Assembly: GCF_023073915.1 (NCBI RefSeq) | Contig: NZ_JADPKK010000019.1 | Coordinates: forward strand, 620,001-684,000 | Reading direction: 5' to 3' | Length of the DNA stretch: 64,000 bases | Source: Bradyrhizobium sp. 149 | GTDB taxonomy: Bacteria; Pseudomonadota; Alphaproteobacteria; Rhizobiales; Xanthobacteraceae | Shown here: positions 34,051 to 42,016 of the stretch, piece by piece | Layout: every line of letters begins with the position of its first letter | Position numbering within the stretch: the stretch's first letter is position 1 | Program-made: the position numbers and the translations under genes | Notes under the pieces: generated by a model | Told to the model about the DNA's origin: nothing | The model's database searches: none | The model's input: the letters and a program-made list of their open reading frames with translations, nothing else

Positions 34051-35523
34051 CTACGCTAATCGCCGGCCAATCTTCAGCACTGTCTCAGCCACCCGGTCAA
34101 CCTTTTCCATGGAGAGGTTCGAGCCTGACGGCAAGCAGATGCCGCGCTCAAAAAGCTCATCTGAGACAGAGTCGTTTCCATGAGGAAAATAAAGTGCATG
34201 CGCGAACACGGGCTGAAGATGCATGGGCTTCCAAACAGGACGAGCCTCAATAAGTTCGTCGGAAACGTGCTGCACTAAAGTGGGACCAGTAATTCGTGCG
34301 TCCGGGACAAGACGAGCGGCCGAAATCCAATGCGTGGAAAAGCTCCACTCCGGTTCCGGCATCATTTGGATCCAATGTTCGTTAGCAAACGCCTCGAGGT
34401 AGCGGCGATATATTGCCCGCCGAGCTTCAACGCGGCGATCGAGAACCTTGAGCTGGCCACGACCAACGCCCGCCAGAATATTGCTCATGCGGTAATTATA
34501 GCCGACAACGCTGTGCTGATAGTGCGGCGCGGGATCCCGCGCTTGCGTTGCAAGGAAGCGGGCCCGTTCGGCAAACGACTTGTCTTCCGTAACAAGCATG
34601 CCGCCGCCTGAGGTAGTGATGATCTTATTGCCGTTGAATGAGTAGATCCCGATGCGGCCGAAAGTTCCCGACGACTTGCCTTTGTATTTGGCGCCAAGCG
34701 ACTCAGCTGCGTCCTCCACCAGCGGTACGCCGTAGAGATCGCAAAGTGCTGCAATCGGCCCCATGTCCGCACTCTGGCCGTAGAGGTTGACCACGATAAC
34801 GGCCTTCGGCAAGCATCCCTTTTTGTGCGAAGCCTCGAGGGCGCGGCCAAGAGCGGCCGGCGACATATTCCAACTTTCGGGCTCTGAATCGATCAACACC
34901 GGCACCGCGCCCTGGTACATGATCGGGTTGACGCTCGCGGCAAACGTCAATGAAGAACAAAAGACCGTGTCGCCCGGGCCGACATCCAACAGCACGAGCG
35001 CGAGGTGGATTGCCGCCGTGCCTGACGTGAGCGCCACCGCGTGCTGCGCGCCGACCATCTCCGCAAGCTCCGTTTCGAAGGCGTCGACGTTCGGCCCGAG
35101 CGGCGCTATCCAGTTGGTGCGAAACGCCTCCTCCACAAAATCGCGCTCGCTCTCTCCCATGTGCGGGGTCGACAACAAAATCTGTTCGTCGATCCCCCGG
35201 CGCTCGACAAGATCAATTACACGGCCGTTCGCATCGACCACCGGAAGATGATCGATGGTGTGCTTCTGCATCAACTCAAGCGCCTCCCGCCGGGTGCTGT
35301 TTTCCGGCAGCACGATGGAACGTTTCTCAGAAACCGCCGCCAGGGTCTGATCAAGCGATGCACCCTCAAGCAACAGCCTGCGAATGTCACCGTCGGTGAC
35401 GGTACGCTCGAATACCTGCGCATCCCTGACCAGCAGGAGAACGCCGAGCCCGCTGCGGTCGAGCATATCGAGCGCGGCACGCATCGTCGCGTCGCGGGTA
35501 ATGCAGATTCCGGAGATATCCAT
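34051..35523 (-). CDS. CBS-domain pair fused to DegT/DnrJ aminotransferase (LegC/PglE-like)
   Basis: A 490-residue fusion. Residues 1-115 form two CBS motifs (ISGICITRDATMRAALDMLD, TVTDGDIRRLLLEG, then IVLPENSTRREALELMQKHT and HLPVVDANGRVIDLV). From about 118 a PLP-dependent aminotransferase follows (GESERDFVEEAFRTNWIAPL, ALTSGTAAIHLALVLLDVGP, VEDAAESLGAKYKG, and IGIYSFNGNKIITTSGGGML with the PLP Lys). The enzyme would aminate C4 of UDP-4-keto-6-deoxy-GlcNAc using glutamate. The CBS pair could sense a nucleotide; in legionaminate loci CBS domains more often sit on the PtmE-type nucleotidyltransferase, which is absent here. It is 9 bp from the NeuD/PglD gene. Confidence 0.92.
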   Translation of the reverse strand: MDISGICITRDATMRAALDMLDRSGLGVLLLVRDAQVFERTVTDGDIRRLLLEGASLDQTLAAVSEKRSIVLPENSTRREALELMQKHTIDHLPVVDANGRVIDLVERRGIDEQILLSTPHMGESERDFVEEAFRTNWIAPLGPNVDAFETELAEMVGAQHAVALTSGTAAIHLALVLLDVGPGDTVFCSSLTFAASVNPIMYQGAVPVLIDSEPESWNMSPAALGRALEASHKKGCLPKAVIVVNLYGQSADMGPIAALCDLYGVPLVEDAAESLGAKYKGKSSGTFGRIGIYSFNGNKIITTSGGGMLVTEDKSFAERARFLATQARDPAPHYQHSVVGYNYRMSNILAGVGRGQLKVLDRRVEARRAIYRRYLEAFANEHWIQMMPEPEWSFSTHWISAARLVPDARITGPTLVQHVSDELIEARPVWKPMHLQPVFAHALYFPHGNDSVSDELFERGICLPSGSNLSMEKVDRVAETVLKIGRRLA

Positions 35524-35532
35524 TATCTGTCC

Positions 35533-36159
35533 TCAGCGGATTTGGCGGGCGGGCACGCCCACATAGGTCGCCCCTGGTGGTACATCGGTCGTTACCACAG
35601 CACCAGCACCGATAATCGCATCATCGCCGATTCGGCGACCGGGAAGTATATTGGCACCGGCACCGACCATGACACGGTCGCCCACCCGCGCGTTCCCCGC
35701 AAGAGTGGCCCCCGGCGCAATATGACAGAAACTTCCCACGATGCATTCATGGTCGACGATGGTTCCATGATTTATGATCACCCCTTCGCCAAGGAGGGCG
35801 TCGGGAGCAACAATCCCGTGTGCCGCGATAAAGCTGCCGGAGCCAACTAACGCGCTAGGAGCGATCGTTGCAATCGGGTGTATCACCGTCGCCGGGATGC
35901 CACCCGCCCCGGCCAGCAAGCAAAACAAACGCGCACGCGTGGCATTGTCACCGATGCAGATGTGAAAACGTCGGCCCTTCATGTTCATGGCCGAGTCGAA
36001 ACGATGGACTATGAGGTCGAGCGCCTTCTGGCCGATCCGGTTCTCGGACTGGTCGAAAATGGAAATGCCCTCCGATGCCCCTTCGGCTCGTTCGATTGCA
36101 TCCAGCACGACCAATCCGTGCCCGCCCGCGCCGATCAGAAAGAGAGGTTCAGTAGACAT
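35533..36159 (-). CDS. Acetyltransferase of the PglD/NeuD family
   Basis: A 208-residue enzyme: N-terminal Rossmann-like domain (PLFLIGAGGHGLVVLDAIER) followed by a left-handed beta-helix of hexapeptide repeats (SALVGSGSFIAAHGIVAPDA, GVIINHGTIVDHECIVG with the catalytic His, then GDRVMVGAGANILPGRRIGD). It would acetylate the C4 amine to give UDP-2,4-diacetamido-2,4,6-trideoxyglucose. The start at 36159 overlaps the NeuC end by 11 bp; the longer frame to 36258 is within the NeuC gene and not family-like. Confidence 0.9.
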   Translation of the reverse strand: MSTEPLFLIGAGGHGLVVLDAIERAEGASEGISIFDQSENRIGQKALDLIVHRFDSAMNMKGRRFHICIGDNATRARLFCLLAGAGGIPATVIHPIATIAPSALVGSGSFIAAHGIVAPDALLGEGVIINHGTIVDHECIVGSFCHIAPGATLAGNARVGDRVMVGAGANILPGRRIGDDAIIGAGAVVTTDVPPGATYVGVPARQIR

Positions 36160-37285
36160 TGGTTTTTGCAACTGAGGATCGGGAAACTTCGATCTGGGCA
36201 AGTAGCGAGGCGATCCGCTCTCCCGCCCGGCCGTCCCCATAGACATTATTGCGATCAAAACGCACCGCTGCCAACGCGCGCGTTAACGCCTCATCAAGGC
36301 CGGCGCGATCGACACCGCAATCGATGACGTTGGCATTGCGCTGGCGAAGATTTTGCCGCGATCCGATGTTCACAACCGGCGTCCCGAAACTAGCGGCCTC
36401 GATGATGCCGCTACTCGAGTTTCCGACAATAACATCGCACGCCGCAAGCCATGACAAGAATTCCGGCCGCGGCAAATGCGTCGCAAGACTGATATCGCCT
36501 GCCGAAGCGTGCGCCTCCAGCACCTTGCGGATGCCGGCGCTGCCGGCATCCGAATTCGGTTTAAGGGCTATGATCTGAAAGCCCTTCGCCAGGACAGCGT
36601 CGATGATGTGCGCGGCATGATCCGCCGACATCCCGGCTTCCCGCAATACCGGATGATACACCAGCAGTGCGACCGGCCGGGCCGGATCAAACCCTACGCC
36701 TGCGCACAAATTTTCGCGGCAAGTCAACGCGGCTTTCTTGAGGTCGTCCAGCCCGGGCGCGCCGACGACCGAGATTCGTTCGGCAACCTCGCCCATGCGG
36801 ACCAGCCGGGTCTTGCTCTCATCCGTGGCGACGAAGTGAAAATGCGCAAGCTTGGAAATGGCATGGCGCACCGGCTCATCAACCGTGCCGGATCTTTCGC
36901 CGCCATGTATATGAACGACCGGAACATCAAGATGAATGGCCGCCACCGCGCCAGCCAGCATCTCGCCGCGATCGCCCAGCACCACAACGATATCAGGAGC
37001 AATTTTCTCGAACGCCTCGACGAACCCGATCAGCATCCGTCCGACATTTCTGGCCATCAGCGCGCCGGTCGGCAACCCGTCTTCGACGGCGACGCGGGCC
37101 GCGATGGGCAGGCCTGCCGCCTCGATTTGACCGACCGTCAGTCCGTATTCGGGCAGCAAGTGCATTCCAGTGACGATGAGCGAGAGATCAAGGTTTTCCG
37201 ACTGCTGGATACGTACCAAGGTCGACTGCATCAGGCCGAAATCGGCCCGCGTTCCGGTGATGTAACAAACCTTCCGCACCGTCAT
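36149..37285 (-). CDS. neuC: UDP-N,N'-diacetylbacillosamine 2-epimerase, hydrolysing (NeuC/LegG)
   Basis: A 378-residue GT-B-fold epimerase. The signature KVCYITGTRADFGLMQSTLV opens the protein, HIHGGERSGTVDEPVRHAIS lies near 115-135 and NSSSGIIEAASFGTPVVNIG near 285-305. It releases UDP while inverting C2, giving 2,4-diacetamido-2,4,6-trideoxymannose for NeuB. The pathway partners here point to LegG rather than sialic-acid NeuC. The start overlaps the NeuB stop in an ATGA. Confidence 0.93.
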   Translation of the reverse strand: MTVRKVCYITGTRADFGLMQSTLVRIQQSENLDLSLIVTGMHLLPEYGLTVGQIEAAGLPIAARVAVEDGLPTGALMARNVGRMLIGFVEAFEKIAPDIVVVLGDRGEMLAGAVAAIHLDVPVVHIHGGERSGTVDEPVRHAISKLAHFHFVATDESKTRLVRMGEVAERISVVGAPGLDDLKKAALTCRENLCAGVGFDPARPVALLVYHPVLREAGMSADHAAHIIDAVLAKGFQIIALKPNSDAGSAGIRKVLEAHASAGDISLATHLPRPEFLSWLAACDVIVGNSSSGIIEAASFGTPVVNIGSRQNLRQRNANVIDCGVDRAGLDEALTRALAAVRFDRNNVYGDGRAGERIASLLAQIEVSRSSVAKTNVY

Positions 37286-38313
37286 GCAATATCTGACCAA
37301 TGCAAGGTTTCGCCGGCCGAAATGTGCCGGGCAGATTTGCGTCCGATCACCTTGTCGAGGTCAACCGGCGGAATGCCGGTGCCCGGCCGCATCAGGGCGA
37401 CGTCGTCCCTGCCGACTGTAGCGCCGGCGGCAAGCGGACGAACGGTGGTGACGCTGCGGCGAACCAGGTCGCGCACTGGAAGTTCGGATGCCGCCGGGGC
37501 CTTGATGTCGGATCCCAGCGCCACTTCGACATCGCGGATTTGCCGCACCAGCGCCGCAAGCTGATCGGGTTCGAGGGAGGCCTTGTGGTCGGGCCCCGGC
37601 AACCCGGAATCGAGGGTAAAATGCTTTTCGATCACGCTCGCACCCAACGCGACCGCGCCGGTCGAGACCGCAAGGCCGAGCGTATGATCGGAGTAGCCCA
37701 CCGGCAGGCCGGTGGTTCGGGCCATGGTGTTCATGGCCCGAAGATTGACATCTGCGCTTTCGGCCGGATAGTTCGAGGTGCAATGGAGAATAGTCACGAT
37801 GTCGCCGAGGGGCTCGGCGAAACCACGGCTCTCCCGCGCCGCGCTGATGATTCCGATGGCGGCGACGACTTCATCCAGCTCGGCCATCCCGGTTGAAACG
37901 ATCAGCGGCAAACCTTTGGACGCCATGTGCCGGAGCAGCGGCGCGTTGGTGATTTCGCCGGACGGGACTTTGATGCGCCTGATGCCGAGCGCGACCAGAA
38001 AGTCGAGCGCCTCCTCGTCGAAGGCCGTGGACATGAACTCGATACCAAGTTCGGTGCAGCGTGCGAACAGGCGGCGGTGCAGACCTTCCGACATCTCAAG
38101 CGCCTTGAGCATGCCATGCTGGTCGCCGTCGCCGGTTGCTTGTTTCTGATACTCGGCCTTTTCGGCGCCCTTGCGCGTCAGCTTGTCGGCGGAGAAGGTC
38201 TGGAACTTGACCGCGTCGGCGCCGCTTTTGGCGGCGGCTTCGACCAGTTCGACGGCCATTTCCTCATCGCCGTTATGATTGACGCCGGCCTCGGCGATGA
38301 TGAAGGTCTTCAT
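37282..38313 (-). CDS. neuB: N,N'-diacetyllegionaminate (N-acetylneuraminate-type) synthase
   Basis: A 343-residue enzyme with the NeuB TIM barrel (MKTFIIAEAGVNHNGDEEMA; VKFQTFSADKLTRKGAEKAE; GYSDHTLGLAVSTGAVALGA; IEKHFTLD) and a C-terminal SAF/antifreeze domain (about residues 280-340; RRSVTTVRPLAAGATVGRDD). It condenses the trideoxymannose with phosphoenolpyruvate to a nine-carbon acid. The bacillosamine-type upstream genes make a legionaminate assignment much more likely than sialic acid. It overlaps NeuA and NeuC by 4 bp each. Confidence 0.94.
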   Translation of the reverse strand: MKTFIIAEAGVNHNGDEEMAVELVEAAAKSGADAVKFQTFSADKLTRKGAEKAEYQKQATGDGDQHGMLKALEMSEGLHRRLFARCTELGIEFMSTAFDEEALDFLVALGIRRIKVPSGEITNAPLLRHMASKGLPLIVSTGMAELDEVVAAIGIISAARESRGFAEPLGDIVTILHCTSNYPAESADVNLRAMNTMARTTGLPVGYSDHTLGLAVSTGAVALGASVIEKHFTLDSGLPGPDHKASLEPDQLAALVRQIRDVEVALGSDIKAPAASELPVRDLVRRSVTTVRPLAAGATVGRDDVALMRPGTGIPPVDLDKVIGRKSARHISAGETLHWSDIA

Positions 38314-39011
38314 GGCGATTTGCCGTAATGCTTTGCCAGGGCCTCGGCGGCGACCCAGTCTGCCTCAGTATCGATATCCACCGCCTCGCAAGGCTGGTCG
38401 CAGAGCACCCCGACCGTGCGGGGGGGGAAAAATCCCCCGTGCGCTTCTAGCACAGTCGAGCGGATCAGGTACATGTTGCCGGCGACATAAACCACAGGCG
38501 GAAGGTCCTGCGACCGCAGGGTGATTTGCTTTCCATCGGCGAAGGATCGCAATTTGCCGCCCTGCTCCCAATGGAACGCATAATTCGGATGGGGATGGGC
38601 CGGCGCGACGCCGATCACGGCATCGGTGACGTCGCGATCGATATAGGCGAACGCCTCGGTCCAGCGTGACGGCTCGCGGACCGGCGAGGTTGGTTGCAAC
38701 AACGCGACCAGATCGAAGGTGTTTCCGATTCGCCGCTCCCGGGCCAGGATGTCGAGCACGACCGCCGCGGAGGTTGCCGTGTCGGAGGCAAGGGCCGCCG
38801 GCCGCAGGTATGGCACATCGACGCCTTCGGCCCGGCTCGCGTCAGCAATCTCTTCGGCGTCGGTGGAGACGATAACCTCGTCGAACCGCTGCTGCCGTCG
38901 GGCAAAGCGAATCGACCAAGCAATCAGGGGCACGCCGAGAAAGCGCTTCGTGTTCTTGCCGGGCAAGCGCTTCGAACCACCGCGAGCCGGTATGATAGCC
39001 AGCGTCTTCAC
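38310..39011 (-). CDS. neuA: CMP-nonulosonate cytidylyltransferase (NeuA/LegF)
   Basis: A 233-residue nucleotidyltransferase opening LAIIPARGGSKRLPGKNTKR, the CTP-binding signature of acylneuraminate cytidylyltransferases, with LLQPTSPVREPSRWTEAFAY further on. It charges the nonulosonic acid with CMP for transfer. It lacks the extra C-terminal phosphatase domain seen in some homologues. It begins 12 bp after the first HisH-like gene and overlaps NeuB by 4 bp, so the pathway end and the amidination module are on one transcript. Confidence 0.93.
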   Translation of the reverse strand: MKTLAIIPARGGSKRLPGKNTKRFLGVPLIAWSIRFARRQQRFDEVIVSTDAEEIADASRAEGVDVPYLRPAALASDTATSAAVVLDILARERRIGNTFDLVALLQPTSPVREPSRWTEAFAYIDRDVTDAVIGVAPAHPHPNYAFHWEQGGKLRSFADGKQITLRSQDLPPVVYVAGNMYLIRSTVLEAHGGFFPPRTVGVLCDQPCEAVDIDTEADWVAAEALAKHYGKSP

Positions 39012-39023
39012 GTTCGAACCACG

Positions 39024-39671
39024 CTATCGCGAGAGGAATTCTTTCAACATTCGCAGCCCGACAGTGCCACTACGCTCGGGATGAAATTGGGTCGCGGTGA
39101 CATTGCCGCGTTTGACCATCGCGCTGATGCGGTGACCGCCGTAGTCGCAATCGGCGAGCCGGTCATCGTCGTTCGTGGGCTGAGCGGCGAACGAATGCAC
39201 GAAATAGACCGCAGGGCCTTCCGTGCCGAAGGGCTCAAGCAGGGTTTTTTCCCAGCTGCGGCCGGCCTGCGGCTCGATCAGATGATTCCAGCCGATATGC
39301 GGTACGCGCTGCGAGACGCCATCGGTATTGGTGTTGGAAATCATCCGAACGCGTCCGGGCAGAATACCAAGCCCCGGCGTCTCGCCGAACTCCTCACTGG
39401 CCTCGAACAGGATCTGCATGCCGACGCAGATGCCGAGCATCGGACGCCCGGACCTGACGAATTGATGGATGGCTTCGCCGTGGCCGAGACGGTTGACCGC
39501 ACGCATGCATTCGGAGAAGGCGCCGACCCCTGGAACCACCAGCCGCTCGGCGGCCACGGCATCCTTGGGGTCTTCGGTAACATGGACGTCGGCGCCTGCG
39601 TGCTCCAGCGCGCGAGCAACGTTCAGCATGTTGCACATGCCGTAGTCGAGCAATGTAATCTTCGTGGCCAT
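39024..39671 (-). CDS. HisH-like glutamine amidotransferase, copy 1
   Basis: A 215-residue class I amidotransferase: start ITLLDYGMCNMLNVARALEH, catalytic Cys in LGICVGMQILFEASEEFG, and the His-Glu pair in QFHPERSG. It releases ammonia from glutamine. The adjacent HisF-like and PseA/WbpG-like genes, and the absence of other histidine genes, indicate the O-antigen amidination role known for HisH2/HisF2/WbpG. Its start and the HisF1 stop share a TAATG. Confidence 0.9.
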   Translation of the reverse strand: MATKITLLDYGMCNMLNVARALEHAGADVHVTEDPKDAVAAERLVVPGVGAFSECMRAVNRLGHGEAIHQFVRSGRPMLGICVGMQILFEASEEFGETPGLGILPGRVRMISNTNTDGVSQRVPHIGWNHLIEPQAGRSWEKTLLEPFGTEGPAVYFVHSFAAQPTNDDDRLADCDYGGHRISAMVKRGNVTATQFHPERSGTVGLRMLKEFLSR

Positions 39672-40432
39672 TAAACCTGCCTGACAGCCAATCCGGCCTT
39701 CAACGCGGCAGCCCGGATATCACCCAATCGCACACGCTTATAGTGCAAGGTATCGGCCATAGAAATCCCGTCGGGCCGGGCCGATTCGGCCACTTTTAGG
39801 AAGTCCTCGATGCTGCCCATGCCGCCGCTGGCGATCACGGGAACCGTCGCCAGCCTGCTGATCTGGCTGATCAAATCGATGTCGAACCCCTTTCGGGTGC
39901 CTTCCCTGTCCACGGAGGTTAACAAAATCTCGCCGGCCCCCATTTCCACACCGCGCTGAACCCATTGCAGGACGTCCAACCCCGTCCGTTCCCGGCCATT
40001 GTCGGTGTAGGCTTCCCACTTGCCCGGGGCGACCTGCTTGGCCTCAATCGACAAAACCATGGCCTGGGAGCCGAAATGGCGCGCCACTTCACCGATGAGC
40101 TCCGGACGGGCAATGGCCGCCGTGTTGATGGCAACCTTGTCGGCTCCCGACCTCAGGATGTGCCTGGCATCATCGACTGAGCGAATCCCGCCGCCGACCG
40201 TTATGGGAATAAAGACCTGATCGGCGGCGCGCCGGATGATGTCGCTCAGGTTATTCCGCCCGTACAGGCTGGCGACGATGTCCATGTAGACTAGTTCGTC
40301 GGCGCCGGCGCGGTAATAGTCGAGCGCAAACTCCTGCGGGTCTCCCATGACGCGCAAGCCCTCGAGCTGGACGCCCTTGATGAGGTTTTTCCCCTTGATG
40401 TCCAGCCGAGGAATGATTCTGAGATTGCTCAC
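39671..40432 (-). CDS. HisF-like ammonia channel/cyclase subunit, copy 1
   Basis: A 253-residue TIM barrel of the HisF family (GTG start at 40432). The N-terminal catalytic position corresponding to Asp11 of HisF is present (IIPRLDIKGKNLIKG), but the residue corresponding to Asp130 reads Glu (LSIEAKQV), and the DRDG motif reads DREG. These changes suggest it no longer makes imidazole glycerol phosphate and instead channels ammonia from HisH1 to the amidotransferase next door. It sits 24 bp after the PseA/WbpG-like gene. Confidence 0.88.
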   Translation of the reverse strand: MSNLRIIPRLDIKGKNLIKGVQLEGLRVMGDPQEFALDYYRAGADELVYMDIVASLYGRNNLSDIIRRAADQVFIPITVGGGIRSVDDARHILRSGADKVAINTAAIARPELIGEVARHFGSQAMVLSIEAKQVAPGKWEAYTDNGRERTGLDVLQWVQRGVEMGAGEILLTSVDREGTRKGFDIDLISQISRLATVPVIASGGMGSIEDFLKVAESARPDGISMADTLHYKRVRLGDIRAAALKAGLAVRQV

Positions 40433-40456
40433 GTCGGATTACCGCCAGGTCCGGAC

Positions 40457-41773
40457 CTATTCTTCCCACACCGCATGACGCAATTGCCAGTTGTTGCCGA
40501 CCCACTTCCACAGATTGGGGGAACGGAAACTGTCCGCAAGGCGGGCAAAATACTGCTCGGTCATGATCGGGTTCTCGAACATCTTGCTCGCCTCCGGGAA
40601 CTCCTTTTCGGGAATGCTCAGATAGCGGAAGATCTCCTCGGCAAAGCGTGACGGATATTCGTGATCGAAACGCTTGACCAGTGCGACGCCCTCCTCGCGG
40701 TTGATGTCGCCGGATCGAATTTCCTGCGACGCGTCGTAGCTCGCGCGGCCGATGCCGAACTTCACCCCGGTGGTGTAATAGTGGAAGTCATCGATACGAT
40801 CGTCGATGCTGTTGTACTTGCTGTAGGTACCCGGCGTTCGCTCCGGCGAGGCCTGGAAACCGCCGTGCTCGACGGCGTAATAGTAACAGCTCTGCGGATG
40901 CCATTTCAGATAATAGCCGAGATAATGCACTTCGACCTTCTGCCGCTCGATCTCGTTGGGATCGGCGGGCAGATAGGGCAGCAAGTCCTGATGCTCCACC
41001 CCGAACTGGTTCTTCAGGTCGGAGATCGAAACGCCACCGAGATAGATTTTCGATTGGTCGTCGGAGGTGAAATAGGACCAGTCGCGCTTGGCCGTATCGG
41101 TATCGCCGATCGGATTGCCGTACTCGGCTTCGTTTTCGCCGTAGATCACTAGGGGTATTTTGTGCAGCAGCGCCATCTTGGGCGCCAGCGACTTCTGTCC
41201 GAACATGAAGGCCTGGAACGGATGGAACAAGAGATCGACCGCCAGCCGCGTCAGCAGCCGGTGCACACGGCCGTTGGGCGTCATCAGCATATTGTCGTGG
41301 CCGGCGTGAATCCAGCTCTGGAAGTTCTTCCAGCCCCAGTCGGTATAGATATGTGGCGCCCAGGTGACCGTCAGCGGGTGCATGCCATATTTGGTGCGCA
41401 GAATGTGAGAGGCGTAAAAGCTGTCCTTGCCTCCCGATCCCGGCAGGATGCAATCATACTTGCCGTCGCGGCTGCGATGCTGGTCGAGCAGATCGCGCAG
41501 CTGGCGCTCGCGTTCATCCCAATCGATGGTCGCATTCTTCTTCTCGGCAAAGCGGCAGGCGTCGCAGATGCCTTCAGAGTCGAAAAAGATGGTCTTCTTC
41601 TGGGTTTCCTTGGTGTGGGCGTACTCGACCGCTGAATTCGGCCGCTGGTTGGAAATGACACAACGCTTGCAGAACACGACTTTCTTTGGAAGGCCGAACC
41701 GGGTGGTCAGATTGGTCGCGTCCGGCGCAAAGAGCGACTTGTCGATGTCTTGGGGGGCCTGAATCTTTTCCAT
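40457..41773 (-). CDS. N-acetyl sugar amidotransferase (PseA/WbpG family), copy 1
   Basis: A 438-residue protein with an N-terminal zinc-type cysteine pair (FCKRCVISNQRPNS near 35; ICDACRFAEKKNATIDW near 70) and a PP-loop ATPase motif (CILPGSGGKDSFYASHIL near 110). The family converts an acetamido group to acetamidino using ATP and HisH/HisF-delivered ammonia. It is long for the family (PseA is about 380 aa) with an extra N-terminal segment. Next to NeuA and NeuB, the simplest substrate is the legionaminic acid or its CMP form. A 243-bp gap separates it from the upstream glycosyltransferase gene. Confidence 0.9.
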   Translation of the reverse strand: MEKIQAPQDIDKSLFAPDATNLTTRFGLPKKVVFCKRCVISNQRPNSAVEYAHTKETQKKTIFFDSEGICDACRFAEKKNATIDWDERERQLRDLLDQHRSRDGKYDCILPGSGGKDSFYASHILRTKYGMHPLTVTWAPHIYTDWGWKNFQSWIHAGHDNMLMTPNGRVHRLLTRLAVDLLFHPFQAFMFGQKSLAPKMALLHKIPLVIYGENEAEYGNPIGDTDTAKRDWSYFTSDDQSKIYLGGVSISDLKNQFGVEHQDLLPYLPADPNEIERQKVEVHYLGYYLKWHPQSCYYYAVEHGGFQASPERTPGTYSKYNSIDDRIDDFHYYTTGVKFGIGRASYDASQEIRSGDINREEGVALVKRFDHEYPSRFAEEIFRYLSIPEKEFPEASKMFENPIMTEQYFARLADSFRSPNLWKWVGNNWQLRHAVWEE

Positions 41774-42016
41774 GCGGGAAACCTCTAACTCGCCAGCGTC
41801 GTGGCCGTCTGTCCGCAGCCAACAACCACGCCGGTCGCAAGCTCCACCAGATTTCGGGATTGAGCCGCTTCTTAAGCTATCGGAGGCGGAAAAACCAATG
41901 ATTATTGCAGAGCAAAATAGCCGATTTTATCCAATGATCTAGGGCTTTAGGCCGCCTTTCGGTCGGCAGGCGGCGAGAAGCTGGGCGCCCCGCCCTGCCG
42001 ACATTGCCACCCCAGC

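Noticed and set aside
37282..38313. Sialic acid (Neu5Ac) synthesis by NeuB/NeuC/NeuA
   Set aside because: The dehydratase, aminotransferase and PglD-type acetyltransferase upstream in the pathway point to a 5,7-diamino nonulosonic acid of the legionaminic type.
39024..40432. Histidine biosynthesis genes hisH and hisF
   Set aside because: No other his genes are near, two copies of each are present, catalytic HisF residues are altered, and PseA/WbpG-like partners are adjacent; an amidination role fits better.
41951..41974. Hairpin (GCCGCCT/AGGCGGC) as an intrinsic terminator downstream of the GT4 gene
   Set aside because: The stem is only 7 bp with a 10-nt loop and there is no U-tract on either strand.
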